This document shows, piece by piece, positions 25,084 through 35,473 of a DNA stretch of 64,000 bases. The translations under genes and the position numbers were made by a program. The stretch is from contig CAJNOI010000117.1 of NCBI GenBank assembly GCA_905250115.1, positions 236,885-300,884 of the forward strand, read 5' to 3'. A model generated the notes under the pieces. That model did no database searches. It had not been told where the DNA came from and saw nothing but the letters and a program-made list of their open reading frames with translations. The DNA comes from Adineta steineri. Taxonomy: Eukaryota; Rotifera; Eurotatoria; Adinetida; Adinetidae. The stretch's first letter is position 1. Each line of letters starts with the position of its first letter.

Positions 25084-27513
25084 TTTGTCTATGCTTGTGA
25101 AAACAATGTCTAGAAATAAAACATAAGTAAAAATTATGACTTAATATCCAACTAGATTAAAATAATTGAGTTGCATATTATTCTATCTAAATAAGGATTT
25201 ATTTAATCTTTTATATAGTCATTTAATTAGTTCTCGAAATTCAAAATATTTTATTTAAACAAACTCTATCGTATTTACTTGTAGAAAATTATAGTAAAAT
25301 AAACTTTGGTAATGAGTTTTTTCTAAGTATTCATTTTTTTGTATTTTTGATTATTATACATCTAATTAAAATGCATCGAAATAACTATTTTTTTCATTCT
25401 TGTACTTTAACATAGAACATCTACTTTTTCTCCTGGTAAAAAATGAATACGAGTGGAATTTTTAAGTCGTTTCTTATCCATAGAGATTATGAAGGTAAAA
25501 TTTTTTGTCTGTTTTGAGCAGTTGATAATAATGTATTGAGAAAGATAATTTTACTAGACCGAAGATTCTATATGTACTTATTAGTATATCAATTTCTGTT
25601 TAAAGACAATACTTAGTAGTGAATCTCGGATTTTTATAATGGGATGCAACCGCACCTAACGCACCCCTTTCAAGTCCGCCGCTAACAACACTCTTCATTA
25701 CCTTCTTTTGAATTCTGAAGTGCAAAATAACAACTCACTTTGTTTGTTTGTTCGACTACTTCTGAATAAGTTATTGAGAAAAATGGTAAAAACATCTTTT
25801 GCTCGTTGAAGATGTGATCATATATTTGAGTCACTGGAAGCCGTTGGAATTCGAAAAATATATAAGATAAATCAGTTTTGCTTGTGTTAAGAGAGTGTTG
25901 ATCAATCAATAAGAAGTCATATAATAACACTTTGTTTTTCTAACATGAAGAAAAAAAAACTTTTAATGATTAAAGAAAAATTTGTCCTTGTATCACTTTT
26001 TTCATTACTTGTTTCTCAATATGTTAACATCTGATTTCGATCAACAAGCGAAGAAGCAAATAAATTTTCGATAAGTTAACATGTAAATGCCAAATAATAA
26101 AATCAACAAAAATAACATTAATGTTATTTTATGATGTACCGACGAAGCACAATACTTAATAAATTTCTACTGTCTACATACAAAAAGATATTCCAAATTT
26201 AAAAAAATGCGGATCAATCAATAAACACGAGACATCAAATTATGAATCGATTCTAATCTAATAGGATTTATCGATTGAAATAAATCATTTGAGATATAAA
26301 TTTAATTCATGCAAGAAAAAACATGTTTAATAATATTCTTCAAAAATTTTAATTATTTCTCATTCATAAATATATCTTGTATTCTCATAGCATTGATTAT
26401 TATTCAAACCATGACTTTCTACCTACGTATATAAGAAAAAGGTATAGATGAAAGTCTATAAATATACTTTAATAGTTATTTTTTGTTTACTTTTTTTTCG
26501 ATTATTTTTATTTTTAAACCTTGATTATTATTTCGAAATCATCTATTGTAATTTTTAATTCCGAATGTTGCATAATATTTGTTTAGAAAGATTATTTATA
26601 TCAATCAGAAATGATTATATACAATCGCTGTATAAAAGATCATTCAAAGTATTCTATTTTTTAGGTTATATATATAAATAACTAAAACGATGCTGTAGGA
26701 AGAATCGAAATATACTAATTTTCATTGTTTTAAACATTTTTACAAGACAAAATATTTTAATTTATTCCCAGGTTTTAGCTAATACTGATGCGCCCAAGTT
26801 AAGTTTACAGGCTTCAATAAAAATTTGCTTTAATTTTTTCAAAATATAGGAAAAAGATGTAAGTTTCATTATAGATTGTACAATCCGCTTTTGAATAAAT
26901 CCAGACAGAAAATTGTATTCGAATATCTTTTGTTATTGCGTATCATCTTTGAAATATTCGTTCACGTGATTAAGTTTATGTACTTGAAGAAGAACGTATA
27001 CTAGAAACTAATACACATACAAAAAAAGTACAACAATATACTTTTGCATAGATGAAGAGAAATATTACTCATCAAAAATAAAATAATTAATTTAATATTT
27101 CCATTTTTGAGCAAAGTTATTGACGTAGAAGTGAAAACGTGATAGAAAAATTATGTACAACTTTTAAGTATACTAAATATACTATGAACGAAGTATATAA
27201 GTTTAGTCCTACTTATTTCAATTACACAAAAAATACAAGTGATGACGAAATATTGTTTTAAAAGTCTGTATCGGTTACTGTAATGATTAAAAGCAAACAA
27301 TTTTTTACATCGACAATATTTTGTTATTATGATGATCTTCAGTTTCAACAAAAGAAATATAAAAATTAAAATTGTGATTCTAAAATAGAACAATTCATTT
27401 ACTTTGATATGACGTCTTTATTAAATGTTATATAGCCAGAAGTTTTTTTCCATTCTGTTGTTCTTTTAAGTGGTTATGACGATTCGATGATGGATATGAT
27501 GACGGGATTAATA
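25084..27513. other. gene-poor AT-rich region
   Basis: About 2.4 kb with no supported gene. An 82-codon frame at 25682-25930 (-) has a more normal amino-acid mix than its surroundings (QRLPVTQIYDHIFNE) but no start context, partner exon or domain that I can name. The rest is A/T tracts. Confidence 0.5.
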
Positions 27514-27593
27514 GGCAGCGTGGCCGAGCGGTCTAAGGCGCCGGTTTAAGGCACCGGTCCGAAAGGGCGTGAGTTCGAATCTCACCGCTGTCA
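27514..27593 (+). tRNA. tRNA-Leu (anticodon AAG)
   Basis: Class II tRNA. The acceptor arms GGCAGCG and CGCTGTC pair with one G-U. The D-arm is TGGCCGAGCGGTCTAAGGC, the anticodon stem CCGGT/ACCGG holds loop TTAAGGC (anticodon AAG), the variable arm is TCCGAAAGGGC, and the T-arm is GTGAGTTCGAATCTCAC. Discriminator A at 27593 and a T-run at ~27597-27603 for Pol III termination. No intron. Confidence 0.96.
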
Positions 27594-28964
27594 CTACTTT
27601 TTTGTCATATTAAAGTCGAAATTATTATCCAATATTTTTAAAACATCATTTGTAATAGAAATATGAAAATTTAGGTTAGTATTTTTTTTTTGCAGTATTC
27701 ATATTGTACTTCCATCAAATAATTCTCTTAGTTGATCAAAAGAAAGAAAATATATTGTTATTGATCGTTTTAAAAGATCATGCCGAATATGATAAGAACT
27801 ATATTTTTTCTTGAGAAGTGTGAGTGGAGATGAAAAGGAAATAAAACTCATATTCACATCTTTACCCATCTCTCATGATATGTACAAATCAAACAACACA
27901 TATTTTTATCTTTTGTATTCTCCTTCTGCTTTCATAAATCATAACTTGAAAGTAGTATTAAACCGCAGAGATTAAAAATTGTATCATTCCCTATCACTGT
28001 TTTTACACACAAATTATCATACACATCTTTCATTAATATATCGACCTGGTTCGTCAGTAGGTAACTAGCATCTATTTTTCCAGTGCATGAAAACGTTTAC
28101 TTGTTGTTACTAATGCATCCATTGTTGCTTGATAATGGGGATATCAAATAGCATACTTAAGTGCTAGCAGTGGCATTTGAACAAGTAATCAGGAAGCCTG
28201 TTGTCTCAGACGTATACCTTGATGATATATTTGAAATATTTTGCGTACAATTGTATCTGAAAAACTAAACCGATAATCAATGAATTAAGAGTTCGTTTAT
28301 CATTCTATGTTCTCATATTAAATTATATAAAATTTAATGCTCTTTCTAATCAAAAAAAAATTGAACTTATAATATTTTTTAAAATTCATACATTTTAACT
28401 AAATACTGATCCAAAAGAGATAGACTTAAAATCTGAATAAAAAAGAAATCACCTTGCTTTTCTCCATAGAATTATTAATGATAATCTATTGTACCAAAGC
28501 AATATTTACATCTGTCTAATTAGTTAGATCGTAAATCTTCACTAGCATCTTCTCTTTCTTTTGTGAAAACTTTTGTATTTATTCTCAAAATAATTCAAGT
28601 TTTAATACAGTATAAAATTTTTTATAATAATATTTAAAAAAAGCTTTGTTTTCGAATTCTAAAAACAAAATATCGAAATTAAAAATACAGAAAATGAACT
28701 GCTGACAATAAATATTTTATTATTCTGCATTTTTAAAATCATCTAATCTTTCTTTTCTTAAAATATGGCGAAAAAACACGAGTAACAAGCACGATGATTA
28801 CCTTAACATACAGAATGAAAAATGTTGTTATTGTATATACACGCACATGGTCGTTCGTTTCAACATAGTTAATATATTCTATGTGTCAGGAAGAAATTGC
28901 ATAATATTAAGAAAGTTTCGAACTATATACATTTTGCAAAAAAGTAACCTTCATATCCAATAAA
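27594..28964. other. intergenic AT-rich region
   Basis: No gene seen. It forms the upstream flank of the F-box/LRR gene. Confidence 0.5.
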
Positions 28965-30627
28965 ATGACTGCATCTTTTCAAACACTACCAGTTGAACTT
29001 TTTTATCGTATTCTCGATAAACTTGATATATTAACAATTATTATATCCTGTCGTAACGTTTGCGCAAGACTCAATGCAATAACAGACAGCTACGATCGAT
29101 ACCAGGTAAAGTTTAGTCTTACGAGCAAAACAAATCTTGATCGTCTTTTCAATAACGTAATTTTATGAATATTATCTTTATCCTACGGTAGTACATAATA
29201 TAGTCACAATACTTATGGATTTTCTATCTTGAAATCGAATTAGATATATAATAAAATAAAACTTTGAGATCTTAGTAATTTGTAGAACTATAAAATAATA
29301 AGAAAAATGAATGAATTTCAGACATGTACTGAATTGAATCTGTCTCGCAAAGTGGCAAATAACAAGACAGTGGTGGCAATCGTCAATGCATTAATATATA
29401 GTACAGTAAGATGAATCATGACTTATTTGTCATATTATATATCTATTATTTCTATTCAATATAGAAAATAAAGACTCTAGATTTTCATGGTAATCATATC
29501 GGTTATCATGAAGCGTATCACTTGGCCAATGCATTAAAAAATGATAAGGTAGCACTTACAACATTAAATCTTAGTAATAATTCTATCGGCTATCAAGGAA
29601 TATATTATCTTACCCAAATATTGGAAAGCAATACTGTAAGAAAAAGTTTTAACTCATCAATTATAAATTTATTATTACTATAAAACATAGACACTTAAAA
29701 ATCTAAGACTAAATCGCAGTTCGATTGGTGTTGCAGGAGCACATTTTCTGGCTAATGCATTGAAAAAGAACACCGTAAGAAAAACGTTTACTTCTTTCGT
29801 CTTTTATACACTTTATTATTATTATTGTTTCATATAGAATCTAACAGTTATAGAAATTCAACAAAATAAAATTGACAATGATGGAACAAACTATTTAGCT
29901 AATATGCTGAAATATAATAAGGTAAACTATTTTCTTAAATCATGTATCATATATAAATCATTATCTTGTAATACAGACACTTACTACATTAGATTTAGCG
30001 CAAAATCATATAACCGATGAAGGAGCAAAATATTTAGCTATTGCATTGCGTGATAATTCAGTTAGATGATTTCTCGATTTATTTATTTCTCTTTATATCT
30101 TGCTATTTAGACACTCAAAACTTTGAATCTTAGTAATAATCGTATCCCAGCCAACGGTATACATTCTCTTGGTAATACATTAGAAATTAACACAGTAAGA
30201 CAAGTTTACTAATTATTTATATCATATCATTATTCATATAGTCATTGACAACACTCCACTTTCGTTGTAATCGTATTGATCATGAAGGTGCACAATATCT
30301 GGCTAATGCATTATGTACTAACAAAGTAAGGCAACGTTTTTTTTACTAAAACCCATTATTTATGTATCATAATCATTCAATAAAGACACTTACAACGTTA
30401 GATCTCACTAATAACAACATCGATAACGAAGGAGCAACATATCTAGCTAATGCATTAGAAAATAATACAGTGAGATTATCTTGTATAATAGTCTATAAAA
30501 TATCCACTATTATCATTTTATGTAGACACTCTTAATACTATGTCTTCAAAGTAATCCAATTGACCATGACGGCACCCAATATTTAGCTAATATATTTAAA
30601 AATAATGCACGAAAAATATTGTATTAA
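28965..30627 (+). CDS. F-box protein with ribonuclease-inhibitor-type LRRs
   Basis: The first exon (28965-29105) encodes an F-box: MTASFQTLPVELFYRILDKLDILTI..CRNVCARLNAI. Each following exon carries about one 28-residue LRR of the RI/NLRC3 type (for example TLTTLDLAQNHITDEGAKYLAIALRDNS) and ends at a GTAAG donor, with ~50-60 bp introns between. I count about ten repeats. All repeat exons have phase-0 ends, so units can be added or lost without a frame change. One exon (~29464-29636) holds two repeats fused, where the intron seems to have been lost. The protein ends NNARKILY, stop 30625-30627. The F-box predicts an SCF ubiquitin-ligase substrate adaptor, with the LRR arc as the substrate-binding surface. 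The partner is unknown. Bdelloids have many genes of this shape. Confidence 0.85.
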
Positions 30628-31060
30628 TAAACAGTAATAAATATTCTATCTGATGTTTCCCCTGAATTTTTGATATAATTTATTAGTTTCAAGTATGATA
30701 ATTCGATGATTTTGTTAACCACATCATACTAACATCCAAACCCTCTGATGTTGCTTTCTTATACTTTTTTGATGCACAGCAAGTAAAGAAAAGCAGAAAT
30801 ATAATGTATTTTATATTCGCCACGAGTTTGAGTAAAAGAATAAAGAAAAAGTAAATATGTCTACCTGGCCGCTTTCTCCTTCTCGTCTACCATTTCATTT
30901 AAGTATGTGTTTTTAAAGAAAAATATGATGCACTTTTTGTTGATAAGAGAACAGCAGTGGGTTTTTTCTATTTATTGATGTATTTAATCATCACAGAAAA
31001 CCTCAATACGACATTATTTTTTTGTTTTGTAACAACCGAAAACAATTCCGCCATTGATTT
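30628..31060. other. intergenic region
   Basis: No supported gene. It is the 3' flank of the F-box/LRR gene and possible upstream region of the next F-box-like gene. Confidence 0.45.
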
Positions 31061-31456
31061 TTGACCACCACTGCAATCAATAACAACCGAAACGATAGTT
31101 ATAATGGTAAATATACTCTATATCCATGGGATCTGATCACTCCCAATGTCTATTGTTATCTATGTAGAGTTTTGATACTGACGAAAGTGATTATGATAAT
31201 TTTGACGATGACAATAGTTCTATCAAAAAACCTCCGCGTAAGTTATCCTTCATTTGACACCATAGAAAAAAACGACTCACTCAATAATCTATCGTTTACA
31301 GTTCCTGACAACTGCCAAGATGAAGTTCAAGGTATTGACGATATATCTGCATGTTTTATGAATCGTTACAATGCTTGTCCAGTATTTTATCGAGATTCTC
31401 TTGACAACGCTTGTCAAGAAGCATTCAAATCGACAATCATCAAAGAAGTTTGCTAA
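31061..31456 (+). CDS. uncertain 5' exons of the F-box-like gene or a remnant
   Basis: The uninterrupted frame starts MTTTAINNNRNDSYNGKY. The better reading may be a set of short exons: an acceptor before 31169 gives an acidic segment SFDTDESDYDNFDDDNSSIKKPP, a donor GTAAGT follows, and a third exon gives NDSLNNLSFTVPDNCQDEVQG...ACFMNRYNACPVFYRDSLDNA. Acidic Asp/Ser linkers of this kind would fit the N-terminal part of a larger bdelloid F-box-like protein, but the joins into the exon at 32197 are not resolved and a hAT-type MITE lies between. Confidence 0.3.
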   Translation: MTTTAINNNRNDSYNGKYTLYPWDLITPNVYCYLCRVLILTKVIMIILTMTIVLSKNLRVSYPSFDTIEKNDSLNNLSFTVPDNCQDEVQGIDDISACFMNRYNACPVFYRDSLDNACQEAFKSTIIKEVC

Positions 31457-31691
31457 CCTTTGCTTGATTAACATACGGAACACTGAAAAACTATTTTCTT
31501 CTAGCGTCGTCCAGTACTTCTCTATATACATCATGATCGGAGTACCTACACGAATGTCTTTTGTTCAAATATTTTTTGTTCAGAGACTTTGATCGAATAT
31601 TTACTTGACAATTATATTGTTTGGCCATGGGATATAACATATGAGTCAAACAGAAACAAGTAAATCAGTTCTTCATTGTGCTATAATAAAC

Positions 31692-32140
31692 TAGGGTCCT
31701 GCGGGAACGATTTTTTTTCATTCCCATTCCCGAAAGAAAATTTTATTGTTCCCGTTTCCCGTTCCCGTTCCCGTAAAAATATTTTTGTTCTCGTTCCCGT
31801 AGTCCCGTTCCCGTAAGCAACAATGAAAAAATATCATCTTTGTACACTAGCTTCTTGCGACAACTTACAGTGTTCATTAAAGTAAATATGATATGAAAGT
31901 AAAGCTAAATTTATGATTGAAACGTCGATTGGCTAAAAATTCTCTATGTGAAAGCTAATTATGCAGACATATATAGATGTATAGGAATCAAGATAAGATA
32001 ATTTACGGGAACATGAACTTTTGATATCGTTCCCGTTCCCGTGTTCCCGTTCATGAAGTTATCACGGGAATTCCCGTTCCCGTTTCCGCGGGAAAACGGG
32101 ACGGGAAAATGCGGGAAAAAATCGTTCACGCAGGACCCTA
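31692..32140. mobile_element. 449-bp hAT-type MITE with 8-bp TSD
   Basis: The left end TAGGGTCCTGCGGGAACGAT and the inverted right end TAGGGTCCTGCGTGAACGAT match at 19 of 20 positions, and the match extends a few T's further. It is flanked by a perfect 8-bp duplication TAATAAAC (31684-31691 and 32141-32148). An 8-bp TSD and ends beginning TAGGG fit the hAT superfamily. The interior holds degenerate TTCCCG iterations on the left and their inverse on the right, and no transposase ORF, so the element is non-autonomous. Confidence 0.9.
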
Positions 32141-32192
32141 TAATAAACACAAAAATATTTACATTGAGATTAAATCTTTAAATTTTATTTTT

Positions 32193-33343
32193 AAAGATTG
32201 ATACAAATCTGGGAAAAATTGTCACCTGCTAAACCTTTGGAGAATTACTCTCTGGAACAATATCCATTGCTTATTGGTATAATGCGAAAATCTTCAAAAG
32301 AAAGTCCGTGGTTATCTTCATCTGAATATGAATGGAAACTATTGCTCACACGTGACAGATTAACGCGCACTCAAGAGGCAGTTACCCGTGAAACATTAAA
32401 ACAAGAATTAGAGACCTTTAACAAAGAATGTCATGATCACGAAGAAACTTTGGTAAATTGTTTTTTCCTATTGTGTCTCTAATTGATTTTATTTTAGTCA
32501 TTCGACTTCAGTGCTCGTAGTGGTCTTTGTTCAAAAGTCATGCTTGAAATAGTTCAATACCTTTCATTAAATGATATGGTAAATGCATTTTCTAGTAGCA
32601 TTCTCCCATTATTATATGAACATGAAACAAAAGTACATATATCTCAAACGAGCACAGCCTTTTTCAATATGGTTCTTTGGAAAATCAGACCTGAACAGAT
32701 TGTTTCTTTACGTCTTAATCCTAGTCCATTATTTCCAGAGATTCCTTCATTTATGTTAAATAGCTTCAGCAACCTTATCTCACTCACTCTTGTCAATCCA
32801 ATGCATGTTGGGGAAATTAACAAATATGCTTTTTATTTTCCAAAATTAATCTGCCTTTCATTGTACTATGACAATGAAGCTGATTTCTTAGAAATAAGAA
32901 GTATTTTATCACAAATTCGCGAGCCCATCAAACGATTCGAAATCCATTGTGCTGGAGCATTCTGTACGCATTATAACGGATATGAACTGTATCAAAGTAG
33001 TTTACAGGATTGGAATGTTGAATATTTTCTCATTGAAATAGGCCCGCTTCTTTTGCCTTCAATGAGCCAGTGTATTCAAGGATGTAAATCATGTTTTCTG
33101 GCTACAATATTAAAATTCATTAATACCATGGTCAATGTTCGACATGTTCGTCTTATTACCGATAAGTGTAATCTTGATCAATTTTTAGATTGGAATGAAT
33201 GGAAAAATTCGACGAGCAACTGTAAAAAATTAAAGACGATAACAGTGGAAACATGGACACATACTTCGTCGGGAGAACGATATGTAGAGAAGGCAATGGA
33301 ATTCTACACATGCCCTCAAAATCATCAAACAATTACCGATTAA
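32193..33343 (+). CDS. F-box-like protein (5' end unresolved)
   Basis: Two exons join cleanly: ~32193-32454 (IQIWEKLSPAKPLENYSLEQYP...TLKQELETFNKECHDHEETL) and 32498-33343 (SFDFSARSGLCSKVMLEIVQYLSLNDMVNAF...). The second begins with an F-box-like helix set (VMLEIVQYLSLNDMVNAFSSSILPLL) followed by ~230 residues with LRR-like hydrophobic spacing (IVSLRLNPSPLFPEIPSF, LISLTLVNPMH, LICLSLYYDNEAD). An acceptor TTTTTAAAG precedes 32195, so coding exons should lie upstream, possibly at 31061-31456. It is probably an SCF adaptor. The first of these exons starts just after the hAT-type MITE, which therefore sits in its intron or leader. Confidence 0.6.
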
Positions 33344-33423
33344 TCACTGATTTTTGTGATGAATCTTGATTATTTAATCGATTCTTCTAATAAACCTGAT
33401 TTTCCTCTATTATACTATTTGTT

Positions 33424-33798
33424 TTATTTTAATTTTAATTTATTATTTAACATAAAAAACATTATAGGATAGAAATAATAGTCGAAAAAGGTAAAAATAA
33501 AATAAAAAAAAAGTATTTGGAATCGAATCAAATTTTTTTAGTTCAATTGTTTTCTTTTGCAAATTAGAATAATTGCCTCAGTTAACATTTTCTAAAACAC
33601 ACATTCTCACGATGGTGTGTCATTATATAATTATTATTGTTCACAACGACTGATAAACAATTTTCATCATATACTATGAAGTTATTCGTTAGTATGCATA
33701 CTCCTAATGGAAGTTACATAAATGTCTTATAAGTTAACTTCAATTGTTTTTTAATGGACAGTGTTGCTCTGGCAGATGAGTGTTACCACTAATCGTCA
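33424..33798. repeat. segmental duplication, copy 1
   Basis: Matches 36870-37384 in direct orientation, for example AGTATTTGGAATCGAATC, TAATTGCCTCAGTTAACA, ACGATGGTGTGTCATTATAT and TTCGTTAGTATGCAT in the same order in both. Copy 2 has ~110 bp extra near 36920-37090. Both copies run into an SL-RNA 3' part and then into different genes (TFIIA-gamma here, TCTP there). Confidence 0.85.
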
Positions 33799-33820
33799 TC
33801 GCAACATGTATTTGATCAGT
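33761..33820 (-). repeat. SL-RNA 3' part, copy D (downstream of TFIIA-gamma)
   Basis: The minus strand reads TTTACTGATCAAATACATG, TTGCGATGACG, ATTAGTGGTAACACTCATCT and GCCAGAGCAACAC. Compared with the complete copy at 34466 it lacks the GAAATTGTGCG segment and all of the SL exon. An A11 run (plus strand T 33824-33834) abuts it on the TFIIA-gamma side. Confidence 0.85.
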
Positions 33821-33952
33821 AAATTTTTTTTTTTCTAAAAGATGACAAAATCCATTATTTATTTTATATATCCCAAAAAAAAAGAACTTCGATTAGTATT
33901 AAGATTCAAAAAAAATGACGTATATATCAAGATTAATGTTATAGAAATTATT

Positions 33953-34309
33953 TTAAGATTGTTGACCACTTTTTGCATCACATGCAACAATTTTAATTTT
34001 AGCGCCCGTACTTGTTTGTGGAGTTGCAGTTCCTGTATTATGTTGACCTGGAGTACTTTCTTTAATAGAATAGTCTTGTAGAATCAGTGTCCAAACATTG
34101 TCACAAAAACGATACGTGTTTAATTTTCCAGAAAAATGAACTTTTTTATGAATTCGTTTATCAAGTGCTTCATTAATTGATCGATCAAATTCACTTAAAA
34201 CTTTACTAGCTGCTTGTTCAGTTAATTGATTTCGCGAAATCATTTCATCAAGTGTTTCTTGTAATGTAGTACCCAATGTTGTCCCACGATAAAATTGATA
34301 GTTGGCCAT
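33953..34309 (-). CDS. GTF2A2: transcription initiation factor IIA gamma subunit
   Basis: An intronless 118-aa ORF that aligns end to end with the metazoan TFIIA small subunit (usually ~109 aa). The N-terminal helix bundle is YQFYRGTTLGTTLQETLDEM, SEFDRSINEAL and RIHKKVHFSGKLNTYRFCDNVWTLIL (the most conserved block, at the start of the beta-barrel that touches TBP/DNA), followed by a C-terminal strand AKIKIVACDAK. A short Thr/Gln-rich insert (STPGQHNTGTATPQTSTG) replaces the vertebrate loop. TFIIA-gamma pairs with TFIIA-alpha/beta to stabilise TBP on promoters. The ATG at 34309 sits one base after a cis-encoded SL exon. Downstream come AATAAA, an A11 run and an SL-RNA 3' part. Together these point to an SL-mRNA retrocopy lodged in an SL-RNA gene; the ORF is intact, so it may be a working retrogene. 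Confidence 0.95.
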   Translation of the reverse strand: MANYQFYRGTTLGTTLQETLDEMISRNQLTEQAASKVLSEFDRSINEALDKRIHKKVHFSGKLNTYRFCDNVWTLILQDYSIKESTPGQHNTGTATPQTSTGAKIKIVACDAKSGQQS

Positions 34310-34310
34310 T

Positions 34311-34332
34311 CTCTTGGTAAGTTGTAATAAGC
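34311..34332 (-). other. cis-encoded spliced-leader exon before TFIIA-gamma
   Basis: The minus strand reads CTTATTACAA then CTTACCAAGAG, then a single A and the ATG of TFIIA-gamma. There is no GT donor after GAG, so this SL exon cannot act as a trans-splicing donor; it is part of the gene's own leader. A diverged SL-type promoter block lies upstream (34333-34383). Confidence 0.88.
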
Positions 34333-34383
34333 AAATTTTCTAGATGACATGCTGTCTACGACATCTACTATGTCTTTAAAAAT
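34333..34383 (-). promoter_or_regulatory. SL-RNA-type promoter block upstream of TFIIA-gamma
   Basis: The minus strand has AAAGACATAGTAGATGTCGT ... CATCTAGAAAATTTG directly before CTTATT. It resembles the blocks before the other SL copies (consensus AAGACACAACATA..., ending TATCGAGAAAAGTTG). snRNA-type promoters place a proximal sequence element in this interval. Confidence 0.55.
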
Positions 34384-34416
34384 ATGATGTTGAAAGAACA
34401 CAAGAGAAAGAAGAAT

Positions 34417-34465
34417 GTGTAAGAACACAACATTTGTCGTGCTCCACGAACCATCGAGAAAAGTT
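34417..34465 (+). promoter_or_regulatory. SL-RNA promoter block, copy A
   Basis: AAGAACACAACATTTGTCGT...CCATCGAGAAAAGTT ends at the SL exon and shares the AACACAACAT and ATCGAGAAAAGTT words with the blocks at 38187-38237 and 41534-41585. It lies head-to-head with the TFIIA-gamma block. Confidence 0.6.
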
Positions 34466-34580
34466 GCTTATTACAAACTTACCAAGAGGTAAATGATCTT
34501 TATTGATCAAAAATACATGTTGCGATGACGAAATTGTGCGGATTAGTGGTAACACTGATCTGCCAGAGCAACACTTTTCT
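34466..34580 (+). ncRNA. spliced-leader RNA gene, copy A (apparently complete)
   Basis: SL exon (CTTATTACAAA + CTTACCAAGAG, ending 34488) followed directly by donor GTAAATG. TTACC of the exon can pair with GGTAA across the donor (loop AAGA), as in SL-RNA stem I. Downstream are TGATC-TTTATT-GATCA, then TGTTGC...GCAACA closing a helix around GATTAGTG-GTAA-CACTGATC, an 8-bp stem with a GNRA-like loop. Length ~108-115 nt fits the ~105 nt I recall for the bdelloid SL RNA. Its role would be to donate the SL to pre-mRNAs by trans-splicing. The exon has one more A than the cis copies at 34311 and 41512. An Sm site is not obvious (ACACTTTTCTTT at the end). Confidence 0.75.
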
Positions 34581-35230
34581 TTAAAAACAAAATAAAAAAA
34601 GATAATCTATATCATATATATATATAACCGTCATTGAAATTATACACACTACTAAATAGTATCACGAAAGGGTGTGGCTATCTCTTCTTCAATAACACTC
34701 ACATGCAATGGCACACCCTCATCAACTATTTGTAGATATATTTGTTTAAACAATGTGATGTAGAAATAATAATTCTATTGAAGTTTATCAAAAACAAAAT
34801 GTTTATGCACTGTTAATTTATTGATTTATCGTTGATTCAATAGAAAAATCGACGGAGAATTTGTTGGCATTTAACAAGAAAAACATCATATCCAAAACTG
34901 ACCATTGTTTTTATCATCGAGAATTAGACGATTTACTTATTTGTCATAAATATCAAATAACTTAGAGTATTAAAATTATATAAAGGATGACGATGTTCAT
35001 CTACATAAAATACTTTATAATCATCTATTATTTGTTTAAAAATAGATTAATTCTATTCTATCTTCTAACTTGATCTTACAAATTTCGACTTCACAAAGAA
35101 AAAGAAACAATTCAGATACATATATATTGACAAGATTTTTATTTGAGAGAATTTAACTACCAACAATAAACAATTTTATTGAGACATTAATTTTATTCTA
35201 ATGAGAGATTAATATAATGAATTGTGATAT
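34581..35230. other. intergenic region
   Basis: No gene seen. It has a short inverted pair AGGGTGTG/CACACCCT within ~45 bp near 34669-34713. Confidence 0.5.
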
Positions 35231-35473
35231 TTATACGACATATTCACAAAATGCTATATCACCTTCACACCAGCCTACACCAAAACCGTAAGCACGACAA
35301 CATTTTGGAACATGACCACCTCTTATACATGTATTATCACAAGCACCATAATGTTTACATATAACGATTTGAACAACTAAAATATAAATAAAGTTATTGT
35401 TAGTATTCATGATTTTTAATATTAAATACTTACTGATAGCTAATAAAACTATGAAGAATAAGAGGCGATTCAT
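35231..35473 (-). CDS. small secreted cysteine-rich peptide
   Basis: Two exons (about 35434-35473 and 35231-35378) join across a 54-bp intron to give ~61 residues. The signal peptide is MNRLLFFIVLLAIIVQIVI. The mature part has seven Cys in the pattern C-x5-C-x3-C-x8-CC-x9-C-x6-C and is Gly-rich (GFGVGW). The Cx3C plus later Cys pairs recall invertebrate antimicrobial (CS-alpha-beta-like) peptides, but the terminal CxC is missing and I cannot assign a family. I infer secretion to the body surface or gut lumen, defence being only a possibility. It sits inside the SL-RNA locus but has no SL sequence next to it. Confidence 0.7.
   Translation of the reverse strand: MNRLLFFIVLLAISKYLILKIMNTNNNFIYILVVQIVICKHYGACDNTCIRGGHVPKCCRAYGFGVGWCEGDIAFCEYVV

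Noticed and set aside
31959-32150. 63-codon open frame with GNGNGNS repeats
   Set aside because: Lies inside the hAT-type MITE and reflects its CGGGAA/TTCCCG iterations.
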